Source: Chryseobacterium soldanellicola (GTDB lineage Bacteria; Bacteroidota; Bacteroidia; Flavobacteriales; Weeksellaceae). Taken from it: 64,000 bases of DNA. Location of the stretch: NCBI RefSeq assembly GCF_900100115.1, contig NZ_FNKL01000004.1, positions 434,001 through 498,000 on the forward strand, written 5' to 3'. Positions 26,469-35,390 of the stretch are shown in pieces. The notes below the pieces were generated by a model. That model saw only the letters and a program-made list of their open reading frames with translations, did no database searches and was not told where the DNA came from. The position numbers were made by a program, and so were the translations under genes. Position 1 is the stretch's first letter, and the number at the start of each line of letters is the position of its first letter.

Positions 26469-27227
26469 TTATCTCGTAAAAACCAGTTTTGTATCGGTAG
26501 ATTTTTCTTCATCAATTAAATAACCGTCATAGTTGAAAGCCTTTACATCATTCAAAGTCTGCGCATTGGTTTCCGCGCAAAACCTTACAACAAGGCCTCT
26601 TGCGTGTTTCGTGTAAACTACGATTGTCTTTAATTTTCCGTCTTTTAATTCATAAAAATCAAAATCGATGACCTTATGATTCAGTTTTTTTCTGTCAATC
26701 ACTTTTCCGTATTCTGTGCTGCATAAATGAAGAAGGATCTCGTTCTTTTTCATCTCAGAATTCAACTGTTCTGTTATTTTCTCTCTCCAGAATTCGTACA
26801 GATTTTTGTATTGATCAAATTCAAAATGACGTCCCATTTCCAGCCTGTAAAGCATTACTTTATCAGACGGCTTCAGCAAACCATATAATCCGGAAAGCAT
26901 TCTGTAGTTTTTCTGTAAATAATCTACTGCTTTTTTATCTAATGTTTTGGCATCCAGACCTCTGTAGACCTCACCTGTGAACGCAAACATTGCCGGAGCT
27001 GATTCTTTTGCGCCAGGTTTTGGTTTCCATTTTTGATTTCTTTCCCAATTTTCATCCGCCAGTTTTGTGGAGATTTCCATTAGTTCGGAAAGGTATTTTG
27101 GTGATTTATGCTTTAAATAAGAGTGTATAAAAGTTGCTTCTTCAATGAATTTCGGAGTGGTAGATTTCAACAGATCCGTTGAGTTTTCTACATTCATTAA
27201 TTTTGCTGGAGATGTTATTATTTTCAT
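26469..27227 (-). CDS. yaaA: peroxide stress protein YaaA
   Basis: A 252-residue member of the YaaA/DUF328 family, which in E. coli limits free iron during peroxide stress. Family hallmarks are the N-terminal KIITSPAKLM, FTGEVYRGLDAKTL, RMLSGLYGLLKPSD, and near the C-terminus VYTKHARGLVVRF. It lies 5 bp after the CPBP gene and abuts prmC. Confidence 0.95.
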   Translation of the reverse strand: MKIITSPAKLMNVENSTDLLKSTTPKFIEEATFIHSYLKHKSPKYLSELMEISTKLADENWERNQKWKPKPGAKESAPAMFAFTGEVYRGLDAKTLDKKAVDYLQKNYRMLSGLYGLLKPSDKVMLYRLEMGRHFEFDQYKNLYEFWREKITEQLNSEMKKNEILLHLCSTEYGKVIDRKKLNHKVIDFDFYELKDGKLKTIVVYTKHARGLVVRFCAETNAQTLNDVKAFNYDGYLIDEEKSTDTKLVFTR

Positions 27228-27232
27228 AAGGT

Positions 27233-27934
27233 TTAAAAGGCAGATAAATGTTTGATATCAATAAAATTCATCATCATTAAAGACACAAAATCATACATGA
27301 AATGACAGATAATGAGGATTTTGATATTGGAATATAATTTATAAAATAGGGCAAAGACGCATCCGATAAACAAAGGGATAAGAACCTGGCCGACCGTTCC
27401 GTATGTGCTGTGAAGAATCCCGAACAAGAGCGCGGAAATTATTACTCCAATATAGGGATTATTGTAAATTTTTTCAACTCTGGTTTGCAGATAACCCCGC
27501 ATTAGCAATTCTTCCAGAAAGCCTGCGGTTAAGCAGGTAAAGATAATTAATAAATAATTGTTTTTGAATATGGATGAAAGCTGTAATAGCTTGCCGCTGT
27601 ATTTTTCATGGATTAACAGAGTAATTAAAACATTTAAAAAAGCGCTTCCAAATGTACAGATAAAGTATAAGCTAATGACAGCACCAATATAAAAGCTGAT
27701 TGAATATTTTTTGTCTTTCCAAAGTAAAAACGAATTTTTTTCAATGAAAAAACTGTAAAGAAATATAATCAGTAAAACAAACCAAAGAACAATTCTGGTA
27801 TAAAGAAATTTCTCTGCCGTAATATTTGCAGTTCCTGTAATCGTATTAAGTAAAGGAAGAACATATAGCATGACCAACGCCAAAAGCACAAAGGTGAGTA
27901 AAATCCCTAAAGAATATTTTCCGGTAAGACTCAT
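27233..27934 (-). CDS. CPBP family intramembrane metalloprotease
   Basis: A 233-residue polytopic membrane protein of the CAAX protease/bacteriocin-processing (Abi/Rce1) family. The three catalytic motifs are visible: EE with R in AGFLEELLMRGYLQ, His in FGILHSTYG, and His in ICHFMYDF. Relatives process prenylated proteins or bacteriocins or provide immunity, but no peptide gene is adjacent here. It sits second in the tsaC run. Confidence 0.92.
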   Translation of the reverse strand: MSLTGKYSLGILLTFVLLALVMLYVLPLLNTITGTANITAEKFLYTRIVLWFVLLIIFLYSFFIEKNSFLLWKDKKYSISFYIGAVISLYFICTFGSAFLNVLITLLIHEKYSGKLLQLSSIFKNNYLLIIFTCLTAGFLEELLMRGYLQTRVEKIYNNPYIGVIISALLFGILHSTYGTVGQVLIPLFIGCVFALFYKLYSNIKILIICHFMYDFVSLMMMNFIDIKHLSAF

Positions 27935-27977
27935 AAATCAACGTAAAAAATTAACAATTAACTATTCACGATTGACA

Positions 27978-28589
27978 TTAAATAATTCCTTTTCCCTGTC
28001 TGATAATTTCCGGTTCGCCGGAAGTGAGGTCAACAATAGTTGATGCGACATTGTCCCCATAACCGGAATCAATAACAATATCAACCAAATGATCATATTT
28101 TTCAGCAATTAATTCAGGATCGGTGGAATATTCGATAATTTCATCATCATCTTTAATAGAAGTTGATGCGATCGGATGCCCTAATTTTTCAACAATAAGC
28201 TGTGGAATCGGATGGTCCGGAACACGAATACCGATCGTTTTATGCCCTCTGTAAGCTAAAGGTAAGCTTTTGTTGGCATCTAAAATAAATGTAAACGGAC
28301 CGGGAAGATGGCTTTTTAAAAACCTGAAAACAGAAGTGTCAATCGGTCTCGTAAAATCAGAAAGATGGCTCAAATCATTACAAATAATTGAGAATTGTGA
28401 CTTTTCAAGCTTGGTTTTCTTCAGTTGGGCAAGTTTTTCCATGGCTTTTATGTCAAAAATATTGCATCCTAACGCATAAATAGTATCAGACGGATAGATA
28501 ATCAATCCGCCATTATTTAAAGTTTTAATTACCTCATTAATAAGATTTTCCTGAGGGTTATTGGGATAAATTTTCAATATTTTTGCCAT
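27978..28589 (-). CDS. tsaC: L-threonylcarbamoyladenylate synthase (TsaC/Sua5)
   Basis: A 203-residue YrdC-domain enzyme making threonylcarbamoyl-AMP for the t6A37 modification of ANN-decoding tRNAs. YrdC motifs: GGLIIYPSDTIYALGCN, KRGHKTIGIRVP-like (YRGHKTIGIRVP), and HPIASTSI. The start at MAKILKIYPN is preferred over a longer ATG five codons upstream (28604). No C-terminal Sua5 extension is present. Confidence 0.93.
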   Translation of the reverse strand: MAKILKIYPNNPQENLINEVIKTLNNGGLIIYPSDTIYALGCNIFDIKAMEKLAQLKKTKLEKSQFSIICNDLSHLSDFTRPIDTSVFRFLKSHLPGPFTFILDANKSLPLAYRGHKTIGIRVPDHPIPQLIVEKLGHPIASTSIKDDDEIIEYSTDPELIAEKYDHLVDIVIDSGYGDNVASTIVDLTSGEPEIIRQGKGII

Positions 28590-28671
28590 AGTACAAAGAT
28601 ACAAATAATAAGATAGTTTTTATAAAAGTCCTTTATTTAAAAGAAAAATTAGGATTTACAAAAAATAGTCG

Positions 28672-28679
28672 TATATTTG
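28672..28679 (+). promoter_or_regulatory. -7 box of the tRNA cluster
   Basis: TATATTTG matches TAnnTTTG and ends 11 bp before the first tRNA. No exact -33 box is seen. Confidence 0.55.
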
Positions 28680-28690
28680 CAATCCAATAT

Positions 28691-28763
<73 letters not shown>

Positions 28764-28805
28764 CTAAGTTTATGAACGATTGTCGGTACGTTCTAAAAAA
28801 TACAT

Positions 28806-28878
<73 letters not shown>

Positions 28879-28916
28879 CTAAGCAAGCGTTTTCGGTAAA
28901 CGCTCTAAAAATATAC

Positions 28917-28989
<73 letters not shown>

Positions 28990-28997
28990 CTATAGCA

Positions 28998-29024
28998 AGA
29001 GAATCACATGGTGGTTCTCTTTTT
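28998..29024 (+). terminator. terminator of the tRNA cluster
   Basis: AGAGAATCAC/GTGGTTCTCT stem, then T5, directly after the third tRNA. The following 360 bp (to 29386) are AT-rich and hold nothing I can recognise. Confidence 0.8.
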
Positions 29025-29386
29025 GTTTTTATTATTCGTTAAGTCTTACCATTGCGATGATTCCTGTCTGAAAATCTGTTGGCGAATTTTTTTCTGTGAA
29101 AATTAATAAAGAATTATTCAGTTCTATTTTTCTTATTTTATGATATTTTTTGTAGTAAAATTACTACAAGCTGTACACATTATTCTATAAAAAACGTGGT
29201 AGAAGAAATAAATTAATAGTTTATTTTTATAAAACAAACTGTTATTGTTAAAATTATGAAAATATATAGGCATTTTTGTGCATAAGGTGTAAAATTTACC
29301 ATTCTCATATAGAGATTTACACTGATATTTTCAATCTTATATTTTAACTTTTTACCAAGGTCTAATTTAAATAACTAAATATTATC

Positions 29387-29821
29387 ATGTTTTTTGATCA
29401 GAAAGATATCCACATCGGAAGGTTAATAGAATTACGAATAAGCGAACTGGAGATTGACTTATCGCGGATTTGTAATTTTTTTATGTGTACAGAAGAAGAA
29501 GCTAAAAAAATGTACGAATCAAAAAGTTTAGATTGCGACATACTCTTAAAATGGAGCAAATTACTGGAATATGATTTTTTCCGTTTGTATAGTCAGCACC
29601 TTATTTTTTATGCGCCACCGAGAAGTACAGATTACAATCAGAGAAATAATAAGACGGATCTTCCCCAATTCCGTAAAAATATTTACACAAGAGATATTGT
29701 TGATTTTATCCTCGAGCTGGTGAGAAATGGCACCAAAACGAAAAAAGAAGTGATCGAGCAGTACAGAATTCCCAAAGCTACCTTATATAAATGGATCAGT
29801 AAATATGATAAAGTGAGCTGA
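29387..29821 (+). CDS. HTH protein with C-terminal transposase-like HTH
   Basis: A 144-residue protein with two DNA-binding-like parts. The N-terminus resembles a phage-type HTH (ELEIDLSRICNFFMCTEEEA). The C-terminus is an IS3/TnpA-like HTH (TKKEVIEQYRIPKATLYKWI). Similar small genes recur in Chryseobacterium genomes, sometimes annotated as transposase, but no catalytic domain or inverted repeats are visible here. It lies downstream of the tRNA cluster. The function is unknown; a stand-alone regulator is plausible. Confidence 0.7.
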   Translation: MFFDQKDIHIGRLIELRISELEIDLSRICNFFMCTEEEAKKMYESKSLDCDILLKWSKLLEYDFFRLYSQHLIFYAPPRSTDYNQRNNKTDLPQFRKNIYTRDIVDFILELVRNGTKTKKEVIEQYRIPKATLYKWISKYDKVS

Positions 29822-29877
29822 TTTTCATAAAAATACAATTAAGTTGTTTAACGCCCTCAGAGCAATTTATAAACCGG

Positions 29878-30144
29878 ATGAAAAATAAAAATTTAGCCTA
29901 TAATGATTCTATTATTGGCAAAACTAAAAAAGAAATTATAGAAGAATTTGGCCATGGTTTCAATTTTTACCCTGACGACAGTTGGAATTATGAAATTGGT
30001 AAAACATGGTGGGGCATGAAAACAACTTTAATTATTGATTTCGAAAAAAATAAAGCAACAAAATTCAAGATCAAAAGCTACTACGGTAAGCTGAATTTAA
30101 ATAATGAAAAGAATGCAAAAAATAGAAGCAACACCAAACTATAA
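29878..30144 (+). CDS. small SmpA/BamE-like hypothetical protein
   Basis: An 88-residue protein whose sequence (IIGKTKKEIIEEFGHGF, WNYEIGKTWWGMKTTLIIDF) resembles the SmpA/OmlA/BamE fold, but it lacks any signal peptide or lipobox. It overlaps the next gene by about 30 bp in another frame, so the two may be coupled. The function is unknown. Confidence 0.55.
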   Translation: MKNKNLAYNDSIIGKTKKEIIEEFGHGFNFYPDDSWNYEIGKTWWGMKTTLIIDFEKNKATKFKIKSYYGKLNLNNEKNAKNRSNTKL

Positions 30145-30448
30145 ACGGATTTTTGAAGATATTATTGATTTAAAATATCCTCAGAAAAAGGAAACCTGCT
30201 CGAAAATATTAAGCAAAAATGATTTGTCCTTTTTGGATATTATTAAGCTTAATAACATGATTTTTGATCAGCCAAACAGTTCGGGTGATAAAATAAATCA
30301 ACAATATCGTTCTTATAATACGGATGCAATTTTAGAAATACTGGAATATCAGCAAAAAAATAAACTGAATAACAGCCAACTGGCTAATCATTTTAAGTTA
30401 AGTAGAAATACTGTAACAAAATGGAGAAAAATGTTTCCCGATTATTAA
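30113..30448 (+). CDS. small HTH (transposase-like) protein
   Basis: A 111-residue protein (an alternative ATG lies at 30104). The N-terminus (TPNYKRIFEDIIDLKYP) is a helical family segment. The C-terminus is an HTH resembling IS-type DNA-binding modules (NSQLANHFKLSRNTVTKWRKMF). Similar stand-alone genes occur in many Chryseobacterium genomes. No transposase catalytic domain is present. It overlaps the preceding BamE-like gene. Confidence 0.65.
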   Translation: MQKIEATPNYKRIFEDIIDLKYPQKKETCSKILSKNDLSFLDIIKLNNMIFDQPNSSGDKINQQYRSYNTDAILEILEYQQKNKLNNSQLANHFKLSRNTVTKWRKMFPDY

Positions 30449-30482
30449 CTGATGACTAAAATTATTCCTTCAATATTAAATT

Positions 30483-30512
30483 AAAAGAGAACCCTTACAG
30501 TTCTCTTTTTTT
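30483..30512 (+). terminator. terminator of the HTH gene cluster
   Basis: AAAAGAGAAC/GTTCTCTTTT stem with a T8 run. Confidence 0.85.
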
Positions 30513-30541
30513 TATTAATCATCCTAAATTTTCACGATCTA

Positions 30542-30994
30542 TTATCCAAACATGCCTACTTTATAGTCTCCGGGAATTTGCTTGAATGCGATATTAAACC
30601 TGTTCCATATATTAATTGAATTAACAACCAAAGTAAGATCAATAAGCTCTTCTTCAGAGAGCTGTTTTTTTACTTTTTCATAGACTTCATCCGGTACATG
30701 AAGGCTGTTTACGGCTTCTGCCCATTCCAGCGCAGCCCTTTCTCTGTCTGTAAAGTAGGGTGTTTCTCTCCATGCGCTTAGCCCGTAAAGCCTCTGTTCT
30801 GTTTCGCCCATCGCACGAAGTTCTTTTGAATGCATGTCAAGGCAATAAGCACATTGATTGATCTGTGAAATTCTGAAGTCAACAAGTTCCATCAGCTGTC
30901 TGTCAATTGAAGAATGTTTCAGATACTGATTAATTCCAAAAATCGGAGTGATTGCTTTTTTCCCTTTTTCGAATAAATTGATTCTAGGTTCCAT
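30542..30994 (-). CDS. carboxymuconolactone decarboxylase/AhpD-like protein
   Basis: A 150-residue CMD-domain protein. The redox motif Cys48-x-x-Cys51 with His55 (NQCAYCLDMHSKEL) is the AhpD-type active site, suggesting peroxidase or disulfide-relay activity rather than true carboxymuconolactone decarboxylation. The C-terminal half (ALEWAEAVNSLHVPDEVYEK) matches the family. It is monocistronic. Confidence 0.92.
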   Translation of the reverse strand: MEPRINLFEKGKKAITPIFGINQYLKHSSIDRQLMELVDFRISQINQCAYCLDMHSKELRAMGETEQRLYGLSAWRETPYFTDRERAALEWAEAVNSLHVPDEVYEKVKKQLSEEELIDLTLVVNSINIWNRFNIAFKQIPGDYKVGMFG

Positions 30995-31183
30995 AAAATA
31001 TTAAAATTTAATTGTTATACCTTAATGACAATCGGATTTTAATTTCTGGACAGAATATATATGAAAATTTTAATTAAATTTATTTTTTGAAGCTACGGCG
31101 AAGTTTTTTATTCTATAAGATTGTAGATATAACGAAAATGCAACACATTTTAAAAATCTGTGACATTTCAAAATGCATGGAAA

Positions 31184-31213
31184 ATAAAAAATCCCGCTAA
31201 AAAAGCAGGAATT
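31184..31213 (-). terminator. terminator of the secreted hypothetical gene
   Basis: AATCCCGC/GCAGGAATT stem with a minus-strand T run, just past the stop of the gene at 31235-31816. Confidence 0.75.
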
Positions 31214-31234
31214 TAATATTTTATTGTAAATTAA

Positions 31235-31816
31235 TTATTGTGCTAATTGATTATACGGGGTCAGTTTATAGTCATCGGACATCGTCTGACCTAGGAATTC
31301 TTTTTTAGAATTTCCTTTCATTCTTCCTGCTGCATCGTTGGCATTAAAGTAAGCTTCACTAAGCTTTGTAGCTACTTCTGCAGGATTAAATTCAAATTTT
31401 GTATCCCCTTCTACACCAAGATAACCGTTTTTTCTGGTAAGGTTGGTGATATAGTTATTATAATTAATCATGGTATCTCTGAACATCGTATTGTGATATT
31501 CCATGCATTTTTTTGCTTTTTTAGAGGAGTTATTCAGAATACAGTTGTTCATATTTCCTCTGTAAAGACGCCATTCTGTCTCTACAATACCATATTCTTT
31601 TCCTAAAGCGGTTTTGCCGTTTGTAAGAATATTTGAATCGCCCTGTTTGGTGCTTACATCCTGTAAATGCTTGATAACCAAAGGAACTGTATTTTCAATT
31701 TTAGTTTTGGTCTCTCTTACCGCACTGAAATCCGCAGCCGGAGAATCTTTCTTTTGAGCTGTAGCAACGTTAAAAATAAGTAGTAATAGTACAATCAATA
31801 AATTATATCTTTTCAT
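31235..31816 (-). CDS. secreted hypothetical protein
   Basis: A 193-residue protein with a clear signal peptide (MKRYNLLIVLLLLIFNVATA, cleaved before Q21) and a soluble helical body of unknown family. It contains NNCILNNSSKKAKKCMEYHN with two cysteines that could form a disulfide. It sits alone between two terminators. Confidence 0.75.
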   Translation of the reverse strand: MKRYNLLIVLLLLIFNVATAQKKDSPAADFSAVRETKTKIENTVPLVIKHLQDVSTKQGDSNILTNGKTALGKEYGIVETEWRLYRGNMNNCILNNSSKKAKKCMEYHNTMFRDTMINYNNYITNLTRKNGYLGVEGDTKFEFNPAEVATKLSEAYFNANDAAGRMKGNSKKEFLGQTMSDDYKLTPYNQLAQ

Positions 31817-32050
31817 GAGAAATTTTTAAAGCACTAAAATAAATATAATTTCTCAGTTTAAACAAATCCATTTTAATTTTATTTAATAAAATTTAACAAG
31901 TTTTAAGAATTTCTATTGTATTTCGGGCTTTTTCTGCCAATTAATAAGGTGATATTTTAAGTCTGTTAAAAATTTAACATATTTTAATAAAATTTATTTC
32001 ATTGATTATCAATTAATTACGTTGTTTTCTTTTTTATCACTAAAAAAATA

Positions 32051-32083
32051 GTTGTTTGAATCAGTTTTATTTCTACATTTGTA
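32051..32083 (+). promoter_or_regulatory. BlaI-regulated promoter with overlapping operator
   Basis: A TTG at 32052-32054, N19, then TACATTTG (32074-32081) forms a Bacteroidota promoter. The same bases make the palindrome TACATTTGTA (32074-32083), which fits the TACAnnTGTA operator core bound by BlaI/MecI repressors. The remaining bases of the 337-bp gap upstream of blaI are AT-rich with no recognised feature. Confidence 0.6.
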
Positions 32084-32153
32084 TAACTAATTTCTTAGTG
32101 ATATTGATTTTTACACTAAATTTATATCACATTAATGATAAAATGAACGGGAT

Positions 32154-32519
32154 ATGAAAATTCAGACTTTAACAAAAGCAGAAGAACAGGTGATGCAGTA
32201 TTTATGGAAACTTGAAAAAGGATTTTTAAAAGACGTCCTTGATCTTTTTCCTGAACCAAAGCCGCATACCAACACAGTTTCTACTATTTTAAAAGTATTG
32301 AAAGACAAAGAATTCGTAGACTACAGCGTGTACGGAAGACAGCATGAGTATTTTCCGCTGATCTCGCAGGAGCAGTATTCAGGGAAAACAATGAAAAGTC
32401 TTGTGAAAAATTATTTTAAAGGATCTTACAAAAGCGCGGTTTCTTTTCTTGTTGAAAAAAACGAAATGACCGTAGAAGATCTTGAGATGTTATTAAACGA
32501 ACTCAAAAAGAAAAACTAG
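32154..32519 (+). CDS. BlaI/MecI/CopY family transcriptional repressor
   Basis: A 121-residue winged-helix repressor (LTKAEEQVMQYLWKLEKGFL, HTNTVSTILKVLKDKEFVDY) of the BlaI/MecI/CopY family. It pairs 2 bp upstream of a BlaR1-like M56 peptidase, the classic arrangement in which the peptidase inactivates the repressor. No beta-lactamase or PBP gene is adjacent, so the regulon is probably something else. A TACAnnTGTA operator overlaps its promoter. Confidence 0.95.
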   Translation: MKIQTLTKAEEQVMQYLWKLEKGFLKDVLDLFPEPKPHTNTVSTILKVLKDKEFVDYSVYGRQHEYFPLISQEQYSGKTMKSLVKNYFKGSYKSAVSFLVEKNEMTVEDLEMLLNELKKKN

Positions 32520-32521
32520 CC

Positions 32522-34369
32522 ATGGAAGCAATTCTTCTGTACTTTGGAAAAGTAATTTTATGTTCTGGTGTAATGTTTTTATACTATCAGTTGTCTTTAA
32601 AAGACAAGACATTTCATCATTATAACAGATTTTATTTGTTAGCGGCGATGCTGATATCACTGTTGTTACCCTTAATAAAGGTCGATGATTTTACGATCGA
32701 GGTCAATAGCGATGTGTACAGTCTGATTGATAAGATACAGAATTTTAATTCAGATAAAAACGTAATAAACAATGACCACACTTATTTTAGAATTATTTTT
32801 TCAGCTTTGGGATTGGTTTCTCTCTATTTTTTAGGGAAATTTATGTATGGGATTTTCAGAATCCAGCAGCTTAAAGGCCAATTTCAGAAAGAAAGTTTTG
32901 ATGGAATTAATTTTTACCATACAAACTTGACCGAAGCCCCATTTTCTTACTTTAAAAACCTCTTTTGGAAGAATTCTATCATGCTGAATTCAGAAATCGG
33001 AGAACAAATTTTAAAGCACGAAATGGTACATATTGAACAGAAGCATTCCTTTGATAAAATCTTTATGGAAATCATTACTTCTGTCTTCTGGTTCAACCCG
33101 TTTTTTCATATCATTAAAAAAGAACTCAGTTTAATTCACGAATACCTGGCTGATAAAAAAGCCGTAAAACAATCGGACACAAAAGCATTTGCGCAGATGC
33201 TTTTAGCAAGCCACTTTTCCGGAACACAGTTGCCTGCGACCAGTCCGTTTTTAAGTTCAAACCTCAAAAAAAGACTAAAAATGTTACAAAAACCTCAAAC
33301 CAAATTCGGATATGCGCGCAGAATTTTTGCATTACCGGTTTTATTTTCAGTAGCTTTTGCTTATATGGTAAACGCTAAAAATAAAGAAATTAAAGCAACG
33401 AATATTGAGATTGCGAAAGCTGTTTCTCAAATTAAAAAAGACACCATCAGACCTGAAAAAGTGAAAGAATTTGATGCTGTTGCTCCAAGATCGATTAAAA
33501 AAAATGAAACTGAAAAAAAACTTACTGATTTAGGTAAAAAAATAGAAGAGAAAAGTTTAGCCTTAAAAGGATTAAAACCTGAAAGCGAAGAATTCAAAAA
33601 GAATGTTGATGAATTGGGAGCTCTTTCAGCAGAGATCGGAAAAATTACAAGTTCTGACGATTTCAGAATGGCATATAGCATGAATGATGCAGATGTGAAA
33701 AAAATCAATGAATATTTCAAATCTGATGAATGGAAAGGAAAAGTAAAAGAGCTTAAAACCAACATGAATATTGAAATTCCCGAAATGCCGGAAATGGATT
33801 TTGATTTTCCTGAACCTCCGCAGCCACCGCTTCCGCCAACTACCCTGAATGAAAAGGATTTTCCAAGATCAAAAGTAAAAATCTATACTTTTAAAGATAT
33901 GAAAGACATGAAATGGAGCCCCAAAGCTTCCATGGCTTTCAAATCTGCTGAAGATGCAAAAGAATCTGCTTCTACAGCAAAAAAAAGAGCTGAATTAGAC
34001 CGGAAAAGAGCCAAGCTTAATGAAAAAAGAGCTAAGCTGGAAGGTGAAAGAGCAAAATTGGATGCCGAAAGAAGAGCTTTAGAAGGAAACAAAAGTGTTT
34101 ACATTTACAGCAACTCTTTCAAACCGATGAAATTTGACAAGGTAAAAGTGATGACGATGAATAATAATAATGCTAAAATCATCACAGGATCAGGCTTACA
34201 AAAATACAGCGGAGACACGGCAAACATGAAATTTTATATCGACGGAAAAGAAGTGACTAAAAAAGAATTGGATGATTTGAGCCCTAACGATATTAAAAAC
34301 ATGAACGTAAACAAAAGAACAACCGACGGAAAAAGCTCCGGCGAGATCAGAATCGAAACTAAAAAATAA
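32522..34369 (+). CDS. M56 family metallopeptidase (BlaR1-like)
   Basis: A 615-residue membrane protein. N-terminal transmembrane helices (about 8-25, 36-52, 90-110) precede the zinc site His166-Glu-x-x-His170 (LKHEMVHIEQKH) and the downstream acidic helix (LIHEYLADKKA). A further helix at about 265-285 is followed by a large extracytoplasmic tail. The tail has a charged coiled coil, a Pro-rich segment (PEMPEMDFDFPEPPQPPLPP) and Lys/Ala/Glu-rich repeats (RAKLNEKRAKLEGERAKLDA). The tail lacks the penicillin-binding domain of BlaR1, so the signal must differ. Confidence 0.9.
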   Translation: MEAILLYFGKVILCSGVMFLYYQLSLKDKTFHHYNRFYLLAAMLISLLLPLIKVDDFTIEVNSDVYSLIDKIQNFNSDKNVINNDHTYFRIIFSALGLVSLYFLGKFMYGIFRIQQLKGQFQKESFDGINFYHTNLTEAPFSYFKNLFWKNSIMLNSEIGEQILKHEMVHIEQKHSFDKIFMEIITSVFWFNPFFHIIKKELSLIHEYLADKKAVKQSDTKAFAQMLLASHFSGTQLPATSPFLSSNLKKRLKMLQKPQTKFGYARRIFALPVLFSVAFAYMVNAKNKEIKATNIEIAKAVSQIKKDTIRPEKVKEFDAVAPRSIKKNETEKKLTDLGKKIEEKSLALKGLKPESEEFKKNVDELGALSAEIGKITSSDDFRMAYSMNDADVKKINEYFKSDEWKGKVKELKTNMNIEIPEMPEMDFDFPEPPQPPLPPTTLNEKDFPRSKVKIYTFKDMKDMKWSPKASMAFKSAEDAKESASTAKKRAELDRKRAKLNEKRAKLEGERAKLDAERRALEGNKSVYIYSNSFKPMKFDKVKVMTMNNNNAKIITGSGLQKYSGDTANMKFYIDGKEVTKKELDDLSPNDIKNMNVNKRTTDGKSSGEIRIETKK

Positions 34370-34379
34370 AGTTCCAACC

Positions 34380-34425
34380 GGCTTTGTCAATATCAATTAA
34401 ACTCATGTTGGCAAAGCCTTTTTAT
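34380..34425 (+). terminator. candidate terminator after the M56 gene
   Basis: GGCTTTGTCAA pairs with TTGGCAAAGCC, with a 17-nt loop, then T5. It may terminate only part of the transcripts, because the next gene starts soon after on the same strand. Confidence 0.55.
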
Positions 34426-34433
34426 AAATAATT

Positions 34434-35321
34434 ATGAAAAATTATCTATTCCTTTTTACCTTCCTGAGTGTGTTTGTAACCGCACAAACCAACCGGTTTT
34501 ATTATGATTACAAGTATATTTCAGATTCCACCAACAAAGCGGATGTGAAAAGCGATATCATGCTTTTGGATATTGATAAAAATGGCTCAAAATATTACAG
34601 CCGGGAAAAGTTTGTGTCAGATTCTGCAACGAAAGCAGATATTGCCAAACAAATGAAAGGCGGTTTTGGAACAAGCATAAATATCAAAAAAAATATAAAG
34701 CCGGGAGTGATCTATACAAGCGTTACCAAGGTTTATCCCGATTATAAAGTGTCACTTTCAGAAAAAATAGGAAATACAACCTATAAAATCGCCGAAGATC
34801 AGAAACCCGAATGGAAAATTCTTCCTGATAAACAGAAAATTGGTGAATATAATACCCAGAAAGCAACGACAACTTACGGAGGAAGAGAGTGGACCGCTTG
34901 GTTCAGCACAGATATTCCTTTTCAGGATGGGCCTTATAAATTCTACGGGCTACCGGGTTTGATCGTGAAGCTGGAAGATAAAACAGGGTCTCATATCATG
35001 ACTTTAATTGGAAATAAAAAAACAGAGGCGAGCTCAGAAGAAGAGCTGCAAATGCCTGGTGTTACAATGATCGGTTTAGGGGGTAAAGATATCGAGGTAA
35101 CAAAAAAGCAATTTAAAAAAGCCTGGAAAGATTATCAAACTGATCCTACAAAAGATATGAAGCAAACAATGAGTACTCTTCCCGCCGGCGCTGTAGTAAA
35201 GATGAAAAACCAGGACGGAAAAGATATTGACATGAATGAAATGTACAGAAACATTGAAAAAAGAGCAAGAGAAGAAATACAGAAAAATAATAATAAAATA
35301 GAGCCTGATCTATACAAATAA
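34434..35321 (+). CDS. GLPGLI family protein
   Basis: A 295-residue secreted protein with a signal peptide (MKNYLFLFTFLSVFVTAQ) and the family-defining motif GLPGLI in the segment FYGLPGLIVKLEDKTG. GLPGLI proteins are Bacteroidota-specific and uncharacterised, but often lie near TonB receptors or BlaI/M56 pairs, as here. The Lys/Glu-rich tail is disordered. Confidence 0.9.
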   Translation: MKNYLFLFTFLSVFVTAQTNRFYYDYKYISDSTNKADVKSDIMLLDIDKNGSKYYSREKFVSDSATKADIAKQMKGGFGTSINIKKNIKPGVIYTSVTKVYPDYKVSLSEKIGNTTYKIAEDQKPEWKILPDKQKIGEYNTQKATTTYGGREWTAWFSTDIPFQDGPYKFYGLPGLIVKLEDKTGSHIMTLIGNKKTEASSEEELQMPGVTMIGLGGKDIEVTKKQFKKAWKDYQTDPTKDMKQTMSTLPAGAVVKMKNQDGKDIDMNEMYRNIEKRAREEIQKNNNKIEPDLYK

Positions 35322-35340
35322 TAATATATTTTAAATAAAA

Positions 35341-35368
35341 ATCCCGAAATTAAGTTTCGGGATTTTTT
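35341..35368. terminator. terminator between GLPGLI and transaldolase genes
   Basis: ATCCCGAAA/TTTCGGGAT stem with flanking A and T runs between convergent genes. Confidence 0.85.
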
Positions 35369-35390
35369 ATGCAATATGGTTGTTCAGTTA

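Noticed and set aside
27233..27934. A maturation protease for the GG-leader peptides
   Set aside because: The CPBP protease is more than 11 kb from the peptide genes and in a tsaC-prmC run. GG leaders are normally cut by C39 exporters, so no link is supported.
29387..30448. An insertion sequence
   Set aside because: The HTH proteins look transposase-like, but no DDE domain, terminal inverted repeats or target duplication is visible.
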